Source of the DNA: Ralstonia sp. 25mfcol4.1
Lineage (GTDB): Bacteria; Pseudomonadota; Gammaproteobacteria; Burkholderiales; Burkholderiaceae
Length of the DNA stretch: 64,000 nucleotides
Assembly: GCF_900104095.1 (NCBI RefSeq)
Contig: NZ_FNJO01000006.1
Coordinates: 1 to 64,000, forward strand
Reading direction: 5' to 3'
The position numbers were made by a program, and so were the translations under genes. Shown in pieces: positions 17,362 to 26,960 of this stretch; positions within the stretch are counted from its first letter, which is position 1, and the number at the start of each line of letters is the position of its first letter. Below the pieces are notes generated by a model. The model was not told the DNA's origin and did no database searches. It was given only the letters and a program-made list of their open reading frames with translations.

Positions 17362-19062
17362 ATGATTGCAGCGTTCGACTGGTTCCAGCATGTACTTCGT
17401 CTTCATCCGGAAGTCACGTTCTTCCTGGTGCTGGGCTTGGGTTACGCGCTTGGTAAGCTGAAAATTGGCAGCTTTACGCTGGGCGCCGTCACCGGAACGC
17501 TGCTCGCTGGCGTGCTGGTCGGGCAATTGGGCCTCAAGATTTCCGGTGAAGTGAAGCAGTGCTTCTTTCTGCTATTCCTGTTTTCCATCGGGTTTCGCAC
17601 CGGCCCACAGTTCTTTCGCGGTCTGCGCAGCGATGGTCTGCAGCAGGCGCTGCTGGCGGCGATCGTCGCCACGACTGGGCTTGTGATCGCATTCGTCGTC
17701 AGCAAGCTGTTCGGATACCAGGCAGGTACCGCGGCGGGCGTGGTGGCCGGATCGCTGACAGAATCGGCCACCATCGGAACGGCGAGCGACGCCATTTCGC
17801 GGCTGGCCTTGTCGGAAGCCCAGCGGCAGGTCTTGACGAACCAGGTTCCCGTTGCCTTTGCGGTCACCTATTTGGTGGGTGTGATTGGTGCAGCGTGGAT
17901 TCTCGGTCAACTCGCGCCTAGATTGCTGGGTGTGGATCTCCCCGCGGTGTGCCGCGAGCTCGAAGCCAGCATGGAAGGCAACGCGACGCAGGCAATCCCG
18001 AGCCGGCGCGAGTTCGAACTGCGCGCCTATCGCATTGGCGATCGATCGCCGCTGGCAGGCGCAACGATCGCCGAGCTGGAAGCGGCAATGGGTGAGGAGC
18101 GTCTCTTTATCGAACGTCTTCGCCGCAATGGCGTCATGACGGACGCCACGCCGGAAACTGTCCTGCGTGCCGGCGACACCTTCAGTGTGTCAGGTCGACG
18201 CACCTTGTTGGTCGAGCGCATGGAAGGCCCGGGTGCTGGTTTGCGGGAGATTGATGATCGGACGTTGCTGGACGTGGAAGTGGAAGCGCTGGACGTGGTG
18301 ATCACCTCCAAGGCAATTGACGGGCGCCGGCTCGGTGAACTGGCCCAGGAGGAAGGCGCGCGCGGCGTGTTTGTGCTGCGCGTGTCGCGCGCGGGCACGC
18401 CGATACTTCTTTCGCCCAAAACCATCCTTAACCGTGGAGATATCCTTTCGCTGGTGGGCAGTGTCAAACGTGTCGAGGGCGCAGTGGGGAAAGTTGGCGT
18501 GGCTGATCGTGCAACCAATGCGACGGACATGGTGCTGGTATCGCTGGGCATCGTGGCTGGAGCCCTCGTTGGCATCCCGGCGCTTGCCGTTGGCGGCATT
18601 GAGATTGGCCTCTCGCTTAGCGTTGGGGTGCTGCTAGGCGGGCTGGTGTGTGGCTGGCTACGATCAGTGCAGCCGCGCCTCTTCGGCCGTATTCCGGGGC
18701 CGACGCTCTGGGTGTTCGAGTCCATTGGGTTGACCGGATTTGTAGCGATCGTCGGCCTGAATGCCGGACCCGACTTCGTCAAAGGTCTGCAGTCAAGTGG
18801 CTTGTCATTGCTGCTCGCCGGAGCGCTCACAGTGAGCATTCCGATGTTCACAGGCATATTTGTGGGCCACAAGCTCATGAAGATGCATCCGGGCGTCATG
18901 CTTGGTGTTTGCGCAGGGGCTTCGACGGCAACCCCCGCGTTGGCCGCAGTACAAGAAGCCGCAAAAAGCGCAGTGCCTACATTGGGCTACGGCGTTGCCT
19001 ATGCGGTGGGCAACGTGCTGCTGGCGCTATGGGGAACGGTGATCGTGGCGCTGGTGGCCTAA
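17362..19062 (+). CDS. AspT/YidE-type (AAEx family) transporter with two TrkA-C domains
   Basis: A 566-residue member of the aspartate:alanine exchanger family. Two duplicated membrane halves flank a central cytoplasmic region with two TrkA-C (RCK-C) domains, at about residues 215-290 and 300-380. Membrane motifs include LFLFSIGFRTGPQFF, GSLTESATIGTAS in half one and VCAGASTATPALAAVQE in half two; these GxxT and GAST signatures are typical of AAEx. Substrate could be aspartate/alanine or another dicarboxylate. GTG at 17350 is possible, but ATG at 17362 has GGAG at a six-base spacing and was chosen. Confidence 0.88.
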   Translation: MIAAFDWFQHVLRLHPEVTFFLVLGLGYALGKLKIGSFTLGAVTGTLLAGVLVGQLGLKISGEVKQCFFLLFLFSIGFRTGPQFFRGLRSDGLQQALLAAIVATTGLVIAFVVSKLFGYQAGTAAGVVAGSLTESATIGTASDAISRLALSEAQRQVLTNQVPVAFAVTYLVGVIGAAWILGQLAPRLLGVDLPAVCRELEASMEGNATQAIPSRREFELRAYRIGDRSPLAGATIAELEAAMGEERLFIERLRRNGVMTDATPETVLRAGDTFSVSGRRTLLVERMEGPGAGLREIDDRTLLDVEVEALDVVITSKAIDGRRLGELAQEEGARGVFVLRVSRAGTPILLSPKTILNRGDILSLVGSVKRVEGAVGKVGVADRATNATDMVLVSLGIVAGALVGIPALAVGGIEIGLSLSVGVLLGGLVCGWLRSVQPRLFGRIPGPTLWVFESIGLTGFVAIVGLNAGPDFVKGLQSSGLSLLLAGALTVSIPMFTGIFVGHKLMKMHPGVMLGVCAGASTATPALAAVQEAAKSAVPTLGYGVAYAVGNVLLALWGTVIVALVA

Positions 19063-19587
19063 TGGAATATTTGCCGACCAGTGGCCTCGACGCGGAGTTC
19101 TACCGCGTCCTTTCGCCCCCTGGCGAGGATGCAACAAGACATAGACGTTGTGTCTCCGAAAGGCCGAAACCTAGTGTGAAACCGCGCATCCAGATGCGCT
19201 AGTTCGGATGACGCTTACTGGCCGGACCCCGTCGTCGACCCACATTCACAGGCTAGGTCCAGCTCAATCGGCGGTTCGCGACCCTTCTCGGCCACCGAGC
19301 GCATACGCCTCGAGCGGCCGCAATGTAGGGCGGAGGAGCCAAGTGAGCGCCGTGCCCAGCGACCGTGCAGAGCCGCTCCCCTGCCAACTATCTCAGTACC
19401 GTGAGTGAGGCAGCCAGAAGCAACCGTTTGTTGAGGAAATTTGGGTGAGCTGTGTTCTGGCCGGCAGGCCCAGCTTCTCCGCCGGTACCAGCTCTCTTCA
19501 AATTCGTGATCCTACTGTGAGATGATGCGCGTTTTCGGCGAAAGGCTTGCGCAAGGCCTTAACGTACAGTTTTCATTATTAAGACTC
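19063..19587. other. Gene-free interval
   Basis: About 525 bases between the exchanger and a LysR gene contain no reading frame with protein-like composition. A short hairpin with arms GCGCATC and GATGCGC (19184-19199) lacks a T-run and may be only a weak terminator for the exchanger. The sequence just before 19588 is AT-rich (TTTTCATTATTAAGACTC) and probably holds the LysR promoter. Confidence 0.5.
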
Positions 19588-20556
19588 ATGCCATCCTCAA
19601 CTGTGCCAGATCGCAAAGTAATAGCAATAAGTGATGCGGCTCTTCGATTTTCTTGGGACGATCTCCGCATCATCAAAATGCTAAGCGAGTGCGGCAGTCG
19701 CGCGATTGCCGCCGAAAGATTGGGCATCAACGCGTCCACCGTTTCGCGCCGGGTAGCGCAGGCCGAGGCCGCATTGGGCGTTGCGTTGTTTGACCGGAGA
19801 CGTGCTGGCTACAAGCTGACCCCTGAAGGGGTGGAGCTGCGGGAGCTGAGCGAGCGTGTCGAGTTGGATGTCGTCAGCGTAGCCCGACGGGTCGCAGGTG
19901 CAGTACATGGGCCGTTGGGTACCCTTCGTATTACCACAAGCGATTCGCTGTTGCTGTATTTCCTGACTCCAATCCTCGCCGAATTCAGGACCCGCAACCC
20001 TTCCTTGTCAGTTGACGTGCTGGTCGGAAATGACACACTTGATCTCGCCCGGGACGAGTCGGACATCGCGATAAGAGCAACACGGAGTCCATTGGAGAAT
20101 CTAGTGGGGCGAAAGCTTGCGAGCATTGCGTGGGCGCCGTACGGAAGCGCCCTTCAATTTCGCCGGAAGCGGCCTGCAGCGGATCGAATTTTTGATATGA
20201 CGTGGGCCTCTTACACCGGGAAACTGGCGGGGCTCAAAGCATTCCATTACCTTCAAAGCCGCGTTGCACCGATCAACATTGCATACCGTTCCGACTCAGT
20301 TGCTGCCGTGAGCAAAGCGGTCGCTGCCGGGCTCGGTATGGGTTACCTTCCGTGCATGCTGGGCGATTTGACGACCGAGTTGGTCCGCGTCGGTCCTGTG
20401 GTCCCCGAGCTGGAGGATGAGCTTTGGCTGCTCACACATCCCGATATTCGGCGGACACGACGCGTCCAAGCGTTTATGAGCTTTTGTGCTGCGGCGGTAG
20501 CAAAGCAGAAGGCGTTGATCGAAGGCCGCGAAACGAATCCAATCGGAAGGTTCTGA
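19588..20556 (+). CDS. LysR-family transcriptional regulator
   Basis: A 322-residue regulator with an N-terminal winged HTH (about residues 20-75; ERLGINASTVSRRVAQAEAALGVALFDRR) and a periplasmic-binding-protein-like effector domain (about 100-310). The start was placed at MPSSTVPD (19588) because the upstream 22 codons look non-coding. It converges on the RidA-family gene, leaving 13 bases between stops, so it is unlikely to share a promoter with it. The effector and targets are unknown. Confidence 0.88.
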   Translation: MPSSTVPDRKVIAISDAALRFSWDDLRIIKMLSECGSRAIAAERLGINASTVSRRVAQAEAALGVALFDRRRAGYKLTPEGVELRELSERVELDVVSVARRVAGAVHGPLGTLRITTSDSLLLYFLTPILAEFRTRNPSLSVDVLVGNDTLDLARDESDIAIRATRSPLENLVGRKLASIAWAPYGSALQFRRKRPAADRIFDMTWASYTGKLAGLKAFHYLQSRVAPINIAYRSDSVAAVSKAVAAGLGMGYLPCMLGDLTTELVRVGPVVPELEDELWLLTHPDIRRTRRVQAFMSFCAAAVAKQKALIEGRETNPIGRF

Positions 20557-20569
20557 AAAACCGGGTCGG

Positions 20570-21034
20570 CTAGGTGCCCGGTTTGTGCAAGACCGCCTTG
20601 CAGGCAATCTCAATCAATTGCGGCGGCATGGCCAAGCGCGAGACACCGATAAGGTTACTGGCGCATTGAGGGCGTTCAGTACCATACGCTGCTTTGCGTA
20701 CTTTGCCGGCGGCTGCGAATGCCGCGTCGACGTCCAGAACGTACAGCGTTTCTTCTACAACATTGTCGAGCGTTGCACCGAATTTCCCGAGAAGTGTGGC
20801 GATGTTCTCGTACGTGGCACGCATTTGTGCTTCCATCGTGGAAAAATCGCGAGGCTTCCCTGCTTCGTCAAGAGCGGCCGGAGCGACAAGTTGTCCGTTG
20901 CTATCATGGCTCAGTTGTCCGGACACATAGATGTCTTCGCCTACTTGGACTGCCTGCGCATAGCCATATGCGTCCTCCCACGGAACACCCCAATAGGCGG
21001 TTTTCTTTTCGAGCGAATTTTGATTCGTGGTCAT
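20570..21034 (-). CDS. RidA/YjgF/YER057c/UK114-family protein
   Basis: A 154-residue Rid-fold protein. Family members hydrolyse reactive enamines/imines from PLP enzymes or act in catabolic pathways; the subgroup here cannot be fixed. Typical segments are YAQAVQVGEDIYVSGQL (about residues 25-41), a helix with MEAQMRATYENIATLL and the LYVLDVDAAFAAAGKVRKAAYG stretch. The C-terminal catalytic Arg region reads RPQCASNLIGVSRLA, which differs from the RidA-type R-x-C/V pattern. The start has a strong AGGAGG five bases upstream. No partner gene is in the same operon. Confidence 0.88.
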   Translation of the reverse strand: MTTNQNSLEKKTAYWGVPWEDAYGYAQAVQVGEDIYVSGQLSHDSNGQLVAPAALDEAGKPRDFSTMEAQMRATYENIATLLGKFGATLDNVVEETLYVLDVDAAFAAAGKVRKAAYGTERPQCASNLIGVSRLAMPPQLIEIACKAVLHKPGT

Positions 21035-21302
21035 GCTTACCTCCTAGGGAAAAAGATAGAGCGGAGCCGACGGATGGGCTTAGAACGGTTGAAGCCTAAC
21101 ATCTGAGGCCGGCTGCAAGAGCGCAAAGATGCACTTTTGGCGTGCAGATTTGCGCCATGAGTGGCCGGCATTGGGGGCTCAAAGGCCATTCATATTAACT
21201 AGCACCATTGACGCAAAATGGCCGCACGCGGAAGTTCCGCGGTCGCTAGGCCCGCCGCGGCTACGGCTCCTCGGTTCCGACCCTTAGCCGTCGTCGATAT
21301 CT

Positions 21303-22778
21303 CTAGAAAGTGGACGCTTCGACGCCGCCTTCGCGACCATTGGACTCATGTGGGCTACGACTCGATGAAGCAACGATATCCGCAAGCGTCGCGCACACGG
21401 CCTCGATGTTGTCAGGCCGCAGGTTTGTCGCACTGAGTAGCAAGCCGCCTTGCGCGTGATTGCGGCGAAGGTACCATGCGGAGAGTGCCGAAGGTGCGAG
21501 GCCGCGTGCGCGGGCAAGGCCGACAACCACGCGGTCGTCGGCGGTTTGTGGCAGCGGTGCGATCACACCCAGACCCGCCACCAGCGTGCCCGGCAGAAAC
21601 TCGCTGACATGCGCCAGCGTCAGGCGGCGGCGTTCGCCATAGAGTGCCTTCATCTGGCGTAAATGCCGCAGGTAATGCCCATCCCGCAGAAACTCCGTCA
21701 CCGCCAATTGGGTGGTCCGGTTCGGCGCCGGGGCCAACACGGCGCAGACCTCCACCAGATGCTCCGCCACTGCGCGCGGGGCAACGACGAAACCGAGGCC
21801 CAGCGCCGGGCTGATCGTTTTGCTGAACGCGCCGATATGAACGACACGCTCGGCGCCCTCGCCGGCGGCAAGCGCCGGGGCGGCTCGGCCGTCGAGCTGT
21901 AGTTCTCCGAGATAGTCGTCTTCGATGATCCAGGCCCCCCTTGTCGCCGCCCATTCGAGCAGCGCGCGCCTGCGTGCCGGCGACATCGTGACGCCCAGCG
22001 GTGCATGTTGGCCGGGCGTGACCAGAGCCAGCAAAGCGTCTGGCGCGCTGGCGACGCCGGCTCCGACGCGCAGCCCCTCGGCATCAATGGGCACGGGTAC
22101 GACCTCGGCTCCGGTCACTTCCAGTGCTCGCCTTCCGAGCGGATACCCTGGCTCCTCGAGCCACGCCTTGCGGCCGTGCGCGCGCAGGGCGGTCAGTGCC
22201 AGCATCAGACCCTGCCGGTATCCACTGGTAACGATGATTTGATCCGGATGACATTGCATCTGCCTGCTTACGGCCAGGTGGCTCGCGATCTGGGCTCGCA
22301 GGGCAGGCTCGCCGCGAGGGTCAGCATAGGCCGTGTAAGCGAAGGCATCGGCGCGTACGGCACGCGTCCGCATGCGGGCCCAGAGCTTGGCGGGAAACGC
22401 GTCGTGGGCAGGTACGCCCATTTGGAACGGAAGCGGGACGCTCGAGAACGGGCGGGTGAAATCCGCCAGAGGCCCATCGAGTTCGGCTTCGCCGCCGGCT
22501 CGCCCGACAGGTAGCCGCGCGCATACGTGTGTGCCCGCGGAGCCCGCGCCGAACACCAGATTTTCGGCGATCAGACGGTCGTAGGCGACACGGATGGTGC
22601 CGCGGGCGACGCCAAGCTGCGCAGCGAGGTCCCGGCCGGAAGGAAGACGCTGTCCAGGTACGAGCCGACCCTCGACGATCGCCTGTCGCAGGCTCGCATG
22701 GATCTGGTCGCCGATCGGCACGGCGGTGGCGCGGTCCACCAGAATGGACAGCACGGCGGGTGAATTCGGGTGATTCAT
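21303..22778 (-). CDS. MocR/PdxR-type GntR-aminotransferase regulator
   Basis: A 491-residue chimera of an N-terminal GntR winged HTH (about residues 15-80; LPSGRDLAAQLGVARGTIRVAYDRL) and a fold-type I aminotransferase-like domain (about 120-470). The PLP lysine lies in HIGAFSKTISPALGLGF, and the Asp contacting the cofactor in WIIEDDYLGEL. MocR proteins sense PLP or PLP-amino-acid adducts and usually act on a divergent neighbour. Here the divergent gene is the AhpD-like protein at 22933, a likely target. Length is typical and the frame intact. Confidence 0.92.
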   Translation of the reverse strand: MNHPNSPAVLSILVDRATAVPIGDQIHASLRQAIVEGRLVPGQRLPSGRDLAAQLGVARGTIRVAYDRLIAENLVFGAGSAGTHVCARLPVGRAGGEAELDGPLADFTRPFSSVPLPFQMGVPAHDAFPAKLWARMRTRAVRADAFAYTAYADPRGEPALRAQIASHLAVSRQMQCHPDQIIVTSGYRQGLMLALTALRAHGRKAWLEEPGYPLGRRALEVTGAEVVPVPIDAEGLRVGAGVASAPDALLALVTPGQHAPLGVTMSPARRRALLEWAATRGAWIIEDDYLGELQLDGRAAPALAAGEGAERVVHIGAFSKTISPALGLGFVVAPRAVAEHLVEVCAVLAPAPNRTTQLAVTEFLRDGHYLRHLRQMKALYGERRRLTLAHVSEFLPGTLVAGLGVIAPLPQTADDRVVVGLARARGLAPSALSAWYLRRNHAQGGLLLSATNLRPDNIEAVCATLADIVASSSRSPHESNGREGGVEASTF

Positions 22779-22932
22779 TTTGGGCCAGTCGTTTCTCCAC
22801 TTTTTGGGCCTGTATCTTCAATGCCTGGCGGAGTAACTTTGCGTTATGACATGAATCGCGGCCCAAGTCGATAGGCGGCTCGGGCGAGCGGACCGCGACG
22901 CTAGACTCCATCAGCAACAGAAAAGGACCGAG

Positions 22933-23379
22933 ATGACCCGCTTGAACTGGCAAGAGATCGCGCCTGACGGCGCGAAGGCGCTTTTTGGTATCCACCACTA
23001 TGTCACGAAGAAGACGGATCTCCCCGAGGAGCTTGTCCACCTCGTGTTCCTCCGCGTCTCCCAGATCAACGGATGCGCGCATTGCATTGACATGCATAGC
23101 CGCGATCTCAGAAAGACCATGTCAATCGACAAGATCACGCTGATTCCGGTGTGGGATGAAGTACCGCACCTATTCGCCGAGCGAGAGCGGGCCGCGTTGG
23201 CCTGGGCGGAGGAAGTGACGCGCGTCAGTGAGACGCATGCCTCAGACGAAGCCTATGCGGCCGCATCGGCAGCATTTTCGCCCAAGGACCTCGTTGATCT
23301 CACTATTACGATTGCCGCCATGAACGCATTCAATCGTCTCGGCGCCCCGTTTCGGCTTCCAGTTGCGGCAGCGGTGTAA
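22933..23379 (+). CDS. AhpD-like carboxymuconolactone decarboxylase family protein
   Basis: A 148-residue all-helical protein with the redox motif GCAHCIDMHSRDL (CxxC followed by xxxH) near residue 48, the peroxidase-type active site of AhpD relatives. The helix SPKDLVDLTITIAAMNAFNRLG matches the family C-terminus. It probably reduces peroxides or acts as a disulfide exchanger; the physiological partner is unknown. An AAGGA ribosome site precedes the ATG by about six bases. It is divergent from the MocR gene with a 154-base intergenic region, suggesting control by that regulator. Confidence 0.88.
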   Translation: MTRLNWQEIAPDGAKALFGIHHYVTKKTDLPEELVHLVFLRVSQINGCAHCIDMHSRDLRKTMSIDKITLIPVWDEVPHLFAERERAALAWAEEVTRVSETHASDEAYAAASAAFSPKDLVDLTITIAAMNAFNRLGAPFRLPVAAAV

Positions 23380-24210
23380 TGCGGGAAGGCCGACCGCCCT
23401 CATGCATTCAGTCGGGTAGCCGACACAGTTGAACACTCATCCTTCAACACTCCTTTATCGACCGAGGGGTGCTCGAAGGGCATTCAGCCATTTTCCGTTT
23501 CCGGTATCAGCCGATCCTCCGAATGAGAGCCAGATCTTCGGAGAAAAATCCGGCTAATCGAGCGGGAATCTGCTGCAAGTAAGTGGTTTGGAAGCTGCAG
23601 AGTCGCGCTAATGGAAATCGGGCCAGCAAGGAATCAAGTCTCGACTGCTGCCTGTGCCAAAGCAGCCATTCGTTCAGCGATGGGCAATGACAGTTTCTGG
23701 CCGCGAAGGGACCTTGGATTTCCCGACGCCGGTGCCGTAGCCTGACCCGAACGCTTCCTGCGCTTGGGCTTCGAGATGCCGCAATCCTTCGGCGGCTAGC
23801 CTCAACTTACAAAGCCCCGTTCCCTCGCCACACCATGTACCCACTTACTGTGAGACGGGTTGCGCCTTTTACCCGCTTACTGTGAGATTTTGACCCAGGT
23901 AGTTTGAGACAGGGCTCCGCAACTCTTTGATTTTTCTACGTTGCACATCCCACTAACTATGAGACGTGACAGTCGGGCGAGGCGTCTGTCCACCCCCTCT
24001 TGGAGCGGAAGCCGCAACCTGAGACATATCGCAAGTCACTCGAAAAAAGCCGGACCCGGGCCACGATCTGCCGCTTCAATGGCTATGGCACCTACCGTAT
24101 CAGCACGCGCTGGGCTCCGCCGGGGTCCAGGGATGGCGCTTCAACGCCGGCTCGCGCTCGCTGTTCGAGCGGACGGCATGGGTTGACCGGCGGTTGCCAG
24201 CCCGGAGCGC
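23380..24210. other. Gene-free interval with insertion-sequence-like repeats
   Basis: About 830 bases without a credible gene. Stretches here are AT-richer than the neighbourhood (for example near 23920-23960). The right part (24000-24190) shows short runs of protein-like composition in changing frames, as expected of decayed coding sequence, but I cannot name the gene. A four-copy repeat array lies at 23838-23966. Confidence 0.5.
23838..23966 (+). repeat. Four degenerate copies of an approximately 19-base direct repeat
   Basis: Copies are TACCCACTTACTGTGAGACG (23838-23857), TACCCGCTTACTGTGAGATT (23870-23889), GACCCAGGTAGTTTGAGAC (23892-23910) and TCCCACTAACTATGAGACG (23948-23966). The shared core is CCC-x-x-TA-(3-4 bases)-GAGA. 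Arrays of short repeated transposase-binding sites are typical at the ends of some insertion sequences (IS21-like elements), so this may be an orphan element end. No transposase gene remains in the window. Confidence 0.6.
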
Positions 24211-25095
24211 CTACGCCAGTCGCAGATCGCGCAACAGATCCAGTACGTGTTGCGTGGAACGCTCGACATGCCCGGCACGATGCGCGATGCCGAGCCGACG
24301 CCACAATGCCGGACGCAGCGGACGCATGACGATGCGTTGGTCCGGTGCTGGCGCTGTCGCCTCATGGGGCAGCAGCGCGGCGCCATAACCGGCCGCCACC
24401 AGACTCTTGATCGCGTCGTTGAAGTTCAGCTCGATGCGAGGCGCAGGGTGATGCCCCGAGGTTGCGAACCACTCCGCCGTCAGGCGTGAAAGGCGTGTGG
24501 TCGCGTCATTGAGAATGAGCGGTTGGGCAGCGAGCCATTCTGGCGTGACGTGGGCCGGGCACTGCCAGTGCGCGGGTACGAAGGCCATCACGGGATCGCG
24601 CCGCCAGGGCTTGATGACGAGCCCCGCCACGGGTGGCTGGGGCAGTGCGACGAGGCCGATATCCAGCGTCCCATCCGCTAGCCGCGATAGCGTTTCCTGC
24701 GAGGTCAGCACGGCCACCTGAATGTCGATGGCGGGATGCTGCTGGCGCAAGACCTCCAGCGCCTGCGGCAGCAGATGCGCGATGGCGCCAGTCGAGGCTC
24801 CGATCCGCACGCGCCCTTCAAGGCCCTGCACCTGGCGCTGAATATCGTCCAGCGCCCGCTCCGCATCGGCAAGGAGTCGGCGCGCGCGCTCCACCAGCAC
24901 CTCTCCGATCGCCGACGGCCTGACATGTCCGCGCTTGCGGGACAGCAGGGGCGCCCCAATGCGGTTTTCCAGTTCCGCGATATGCAGGCTGACCGTTGGC
25001 GGCGCCAGATGCAAGGCACGTGCCGCTTCGGCAAAAGAGCCGCGCTCTGCAATGGCGACCAGAGTGCGCAGGCGGTCCAGGCTGATCTCTCGCAT
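24211..25095 (-). CDS. LysR-family transcriptional regulator next to argC
   Basis: A 294-residue LysR regulator: HTH at about residues 3-60 (SFAEAARALHLAPPTVSLHIAELENRIG) and an effector domain from about 90 to 290. It is transcribed divergently from the argC-type gene at 25232 with a 136-base intergenic region that includes AT-rich sequence (TTCACGTTATGAAATTCAAC). Control of that gene is likely by LysR convention. The effector is unknown. The 3' end abuts the decayed, repeat-bearing interval. Confidence 0.9.
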   Translation of the reverse strand: MREISLDRLRTLVAIAERGSFAEAARALHLAPPTVSLHIAELENRIGAPLLSRKRGHVRPSAIGEVLVERARRLLADAERALDDIQRQVQGLEGRVRIGASTGAIAHLLPQALEVLRQQHPAIDIQVAVLTSQETLSRLADGTLDIGLVALPQPPVAGLVIKPWRRDPVMAFVPAHWQCPAHVTPEWLAAQPLILNDATTRLSRLTAEWFATSGHHPAPRIELNFNDAIKSLVAAGYGAALLPHEATAPAPDQRIVMRPLRPALWRRLGIAHRAGHVERSTQHVLDLLRDLRLA

Positions 25096-25231
25096 GTCGG
25101 CGTCCAGATTCAGGAAAACTGAATGTTCACGTTATGAAATTCAACTTTCCATATTGTAGCGGTCCGCCGAACATGGGGGCTCTTTCTTCGTCTTGCTTCT
25201 TCCAATCCAAAGTTAGCGGAGCATTTCACGT

Positions 25232-26155
25232 ATGAGTTCTCCCGTTGTTTTCATCGACGGCGACCAAGGCACCACCGGGTTGCTGATCCACGAACGGCTG
25301 CGTCACCGGACCGATATCAGACTGATGACGCTGGCGGCTGCGGAGCGCAAGGACTTGCGGCGTCGTGCGGAGGCCCTCAACGCCTGCGACATCGCCATCC
25401 TCTGTTTGCCGGACGCGGCCGCGCGCGAGGCAGTGGCCACCATTGTCAATCCGGCGGTTCGCGTCATCGACGCAAGCTCCGCCCACCGTACGCAGCCGGA
25501 CTGGACCTACGGATTTCCAGAGATGAGGCCGGAGCAGGCCGAGCGCATCGCAAAGGCACGCCGGGTCACCAATCCCGGTTGCTATCCGACCGGTGCGATT
25601 GCCCTGCTGCATCCATTGGTGCAGGCTGGGCTGATACCGGACGATTACCCCATCAGCATTCACGCGGTATCGGGCTACTCCGGGCGCGGACGCACCGGCG
25701 TGGAGGAATATGAAGGGCAGGGAGCCGCCAGCGCGCCTGCATACCAGGTCTATGGCCTGGAGCTTGCGCACAAGCACACGCCCGAGATCCAGCAGCATGC
25801 CGGGCTCGGCCAGCCGCCCATTTTCGTCCCCGCCTATGGTGCGTTCCGCCAGGGCATCGTGCTGACGGTGCCGCTGGCGTTGCGGTTACTGGCGCCGGGC
25901 GTGAATGGTGTGACGCTACAGGAATGCCTCGCGCGCCACTATGCCGGGGCGGAACATGTCCATGTCCTGCCGCCCGAAGCGGCGTGCGATGTGAAGCATC
26001 TGGACCCGCAGGCGCTAAACGGGACAAACGACCTGCGCCTGAGCGTATTTCCGAGCAAGGCACACGGGCAGGTATTGCTGTCCGCGGTTTTCGACAATCT
26101 TGGAAAGGGCGCATCGGGCGCCGCGATTCAAAACCTGGACCTGATGCTGGCGTAG
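25232..26155 (+). CDS. argC: N-acetyl-gamma-glutamyl-phosphate reductase, type 2
   Basis: NADPH-dependent reductase of the third step of arginine (ornithine) synthesis, converting N-acetylglutamyl-5-phosphate to the semialdehyde. At 307 residues it is of the short type 2 class. The nucleotide-binding N-terminus reads [19 protein letters not shown], the catalytic Cys is in [15 protein letters not shown] (about residue 115), and the catalytic His region is [13 protein letters not shown]. It is not next to other arg genes but is divergent from a LysR regulator, so it may be a second, specially regulated copy rather than the housekeeping one. Confidence 0.92.
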   Translation: MSSPVVFIDGDQGTTGLLIHERLRHRTDIRLMTLAAAERKDLRRRAEALNACDIAILCLPDAAAREAVATIVNPAVRVIDASSAHRTQPDWTYGFPEMRPEQAERIAKARRVTNPGCYPTGAIALLHPLVQAGLIPDDYPISIHAVSGYSGRGRTGVEEYEGQGAASAPAYQVYGLELAHKHTPEIQQHAGLGQPPIFVPAYGAFRQGIVLTVPLALRLLAPGVNGVTLQECLARHYAGAEHVHVLPPEAACDVKHLDPQALNGTNDLRLSVFPSKAHGQVLLSAVFDNLGKGASGAAIQNLDLMLA

Positions 26156-26175
26156 CCCTGGATCCCAGGCCGTCG

Positions 26176-26208
26176 AATGTCCCTTGCCGCCCCCGGGGAA
26201 GGGACATT
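26176..26208. terminator. Hairpin between convergent genes
   Basis: Perfect 10-base arms AATGTCCCTT (26176-26185) and AAGGGACATT (26199-26208) enclose a GC-rich loop (GCCGCCCCCGGGG). It sits 20 bases after the argC stop and 26 before the end of the convergent gene at 26235, the right place for a bidirectional terminator, but T-runs are missing on both sides. Confidence 0.5.
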
Positions 26209-26234
26209 GGATTTCCGGCCAGCTTCGTCGCGAT

Positions 26235-26549
26235 TTATCGACCGTGCGGTACGGGGCGCGGGGGATTCGGGTACGGCGTATTGCCAGGTATCTGAATATA
26301 TGGCGCGACGATATATGGGTACGGTGCAGATCCATTGACCTGCTGGTCATAGGCGGGGGCGTTCGGTTGTGTCGCGATGGTGCCCGCCCGGGAAGGTGGC
26401 GGCGTGTGCAACACCGTCGCATCACGCTGGCCATCGCTGATTCCGTGTTCGGTACTCAGAATCTGGGGCCGGCTGCCCGTATCCGGCGCGGCATTCGCCG
26501 CAGCCGAACCCAATGTCGAGAGCAAGATAATCGTCGCAAATCTCAGCAT
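26235..26549 (-). CDS. Small exported Pro/Tyr-rich protein
   Basis: A 104-residue protein beginning MLRFATIILLSTLGSAAANA, a Sec signal peptide with cleavage after ANA. The start at 26549 is supported by GGAG five bases upstream; a 36-codon longer frame lacks such a site and would bury the signal. The mature part is rich in Pro, Tyr and Asn (APYIQIPGNTPYPNPPRPVP) and looks disordered. No homologue or function recognised. Confidence 0.65.
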   Translation of the reverse strand: MLRFATIILLSTLGSAAANAAPDTGSRPQILSTEHGISDGQRDATVLHTPPPSRAGTIATQPNAPAYDQQVNGSAPYPYIVAPYIQIPGNTPYPNPPRPVPHGR

Positions 26550-26960
26550 ATCGACTCCACATATTCCTGTTGTGCACGGCGTGACTCTGGCGCGATCGAG
26601 CCGGCAGCCCAGCCGTAGCCCATTTCCAGGTCGCGACGGGCGCTCCGATGGAGCCAATGGTAGTACGGACCCTTACGGCAGGCGGCCCGGAAACTTGAGC
26701 GCCCAACCGATTCCAAAAATTGAAACTGTCGATGGCTGTAATGTCGCGATTTTATATGTGATTTACTGTGCTCGCTTGGATTCCATGCTGAAGCATTCAA
26801 TAAACCGCAGAGATAACCGGCATGGCGCCCCCGACAATTGGTGTGTGCATGGCGCGCAAGACAGTCGACGAACGTAGTGGCACTGAACGGGATAACACGA
26901 CCTAGAATGAAGTGGCGCTGTTGCGCAGAATTCGGCAACTGAGAAGAACGGAGACAAACC
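26550..26960. other. Gene-free interval
   Basis: About 410 bases with no credible gene. The central part (26715-26770) is noticeably AT-rich (CCAAAAATTGAAACTGTC, GATTTTATATGTGATTTACT) compared with its surroundings and could hold promoters for the genes on either side. No repeats or RNA genes were seen. Confidence 0.4.

Noticed and set aside
23838-23966. CRISPR array
   Set aside because: The four repeats are imperfect, too short and unevenly spaced (32, 22 and 56 bases between starts), and no cas genes are present.
23941-24186. Plus-strand frame in the repeat-bearing interval
   Set aside because: No family resemblance, no ribosome site and Arg/Ala-rich composition. At most it is decayed coding sequence.
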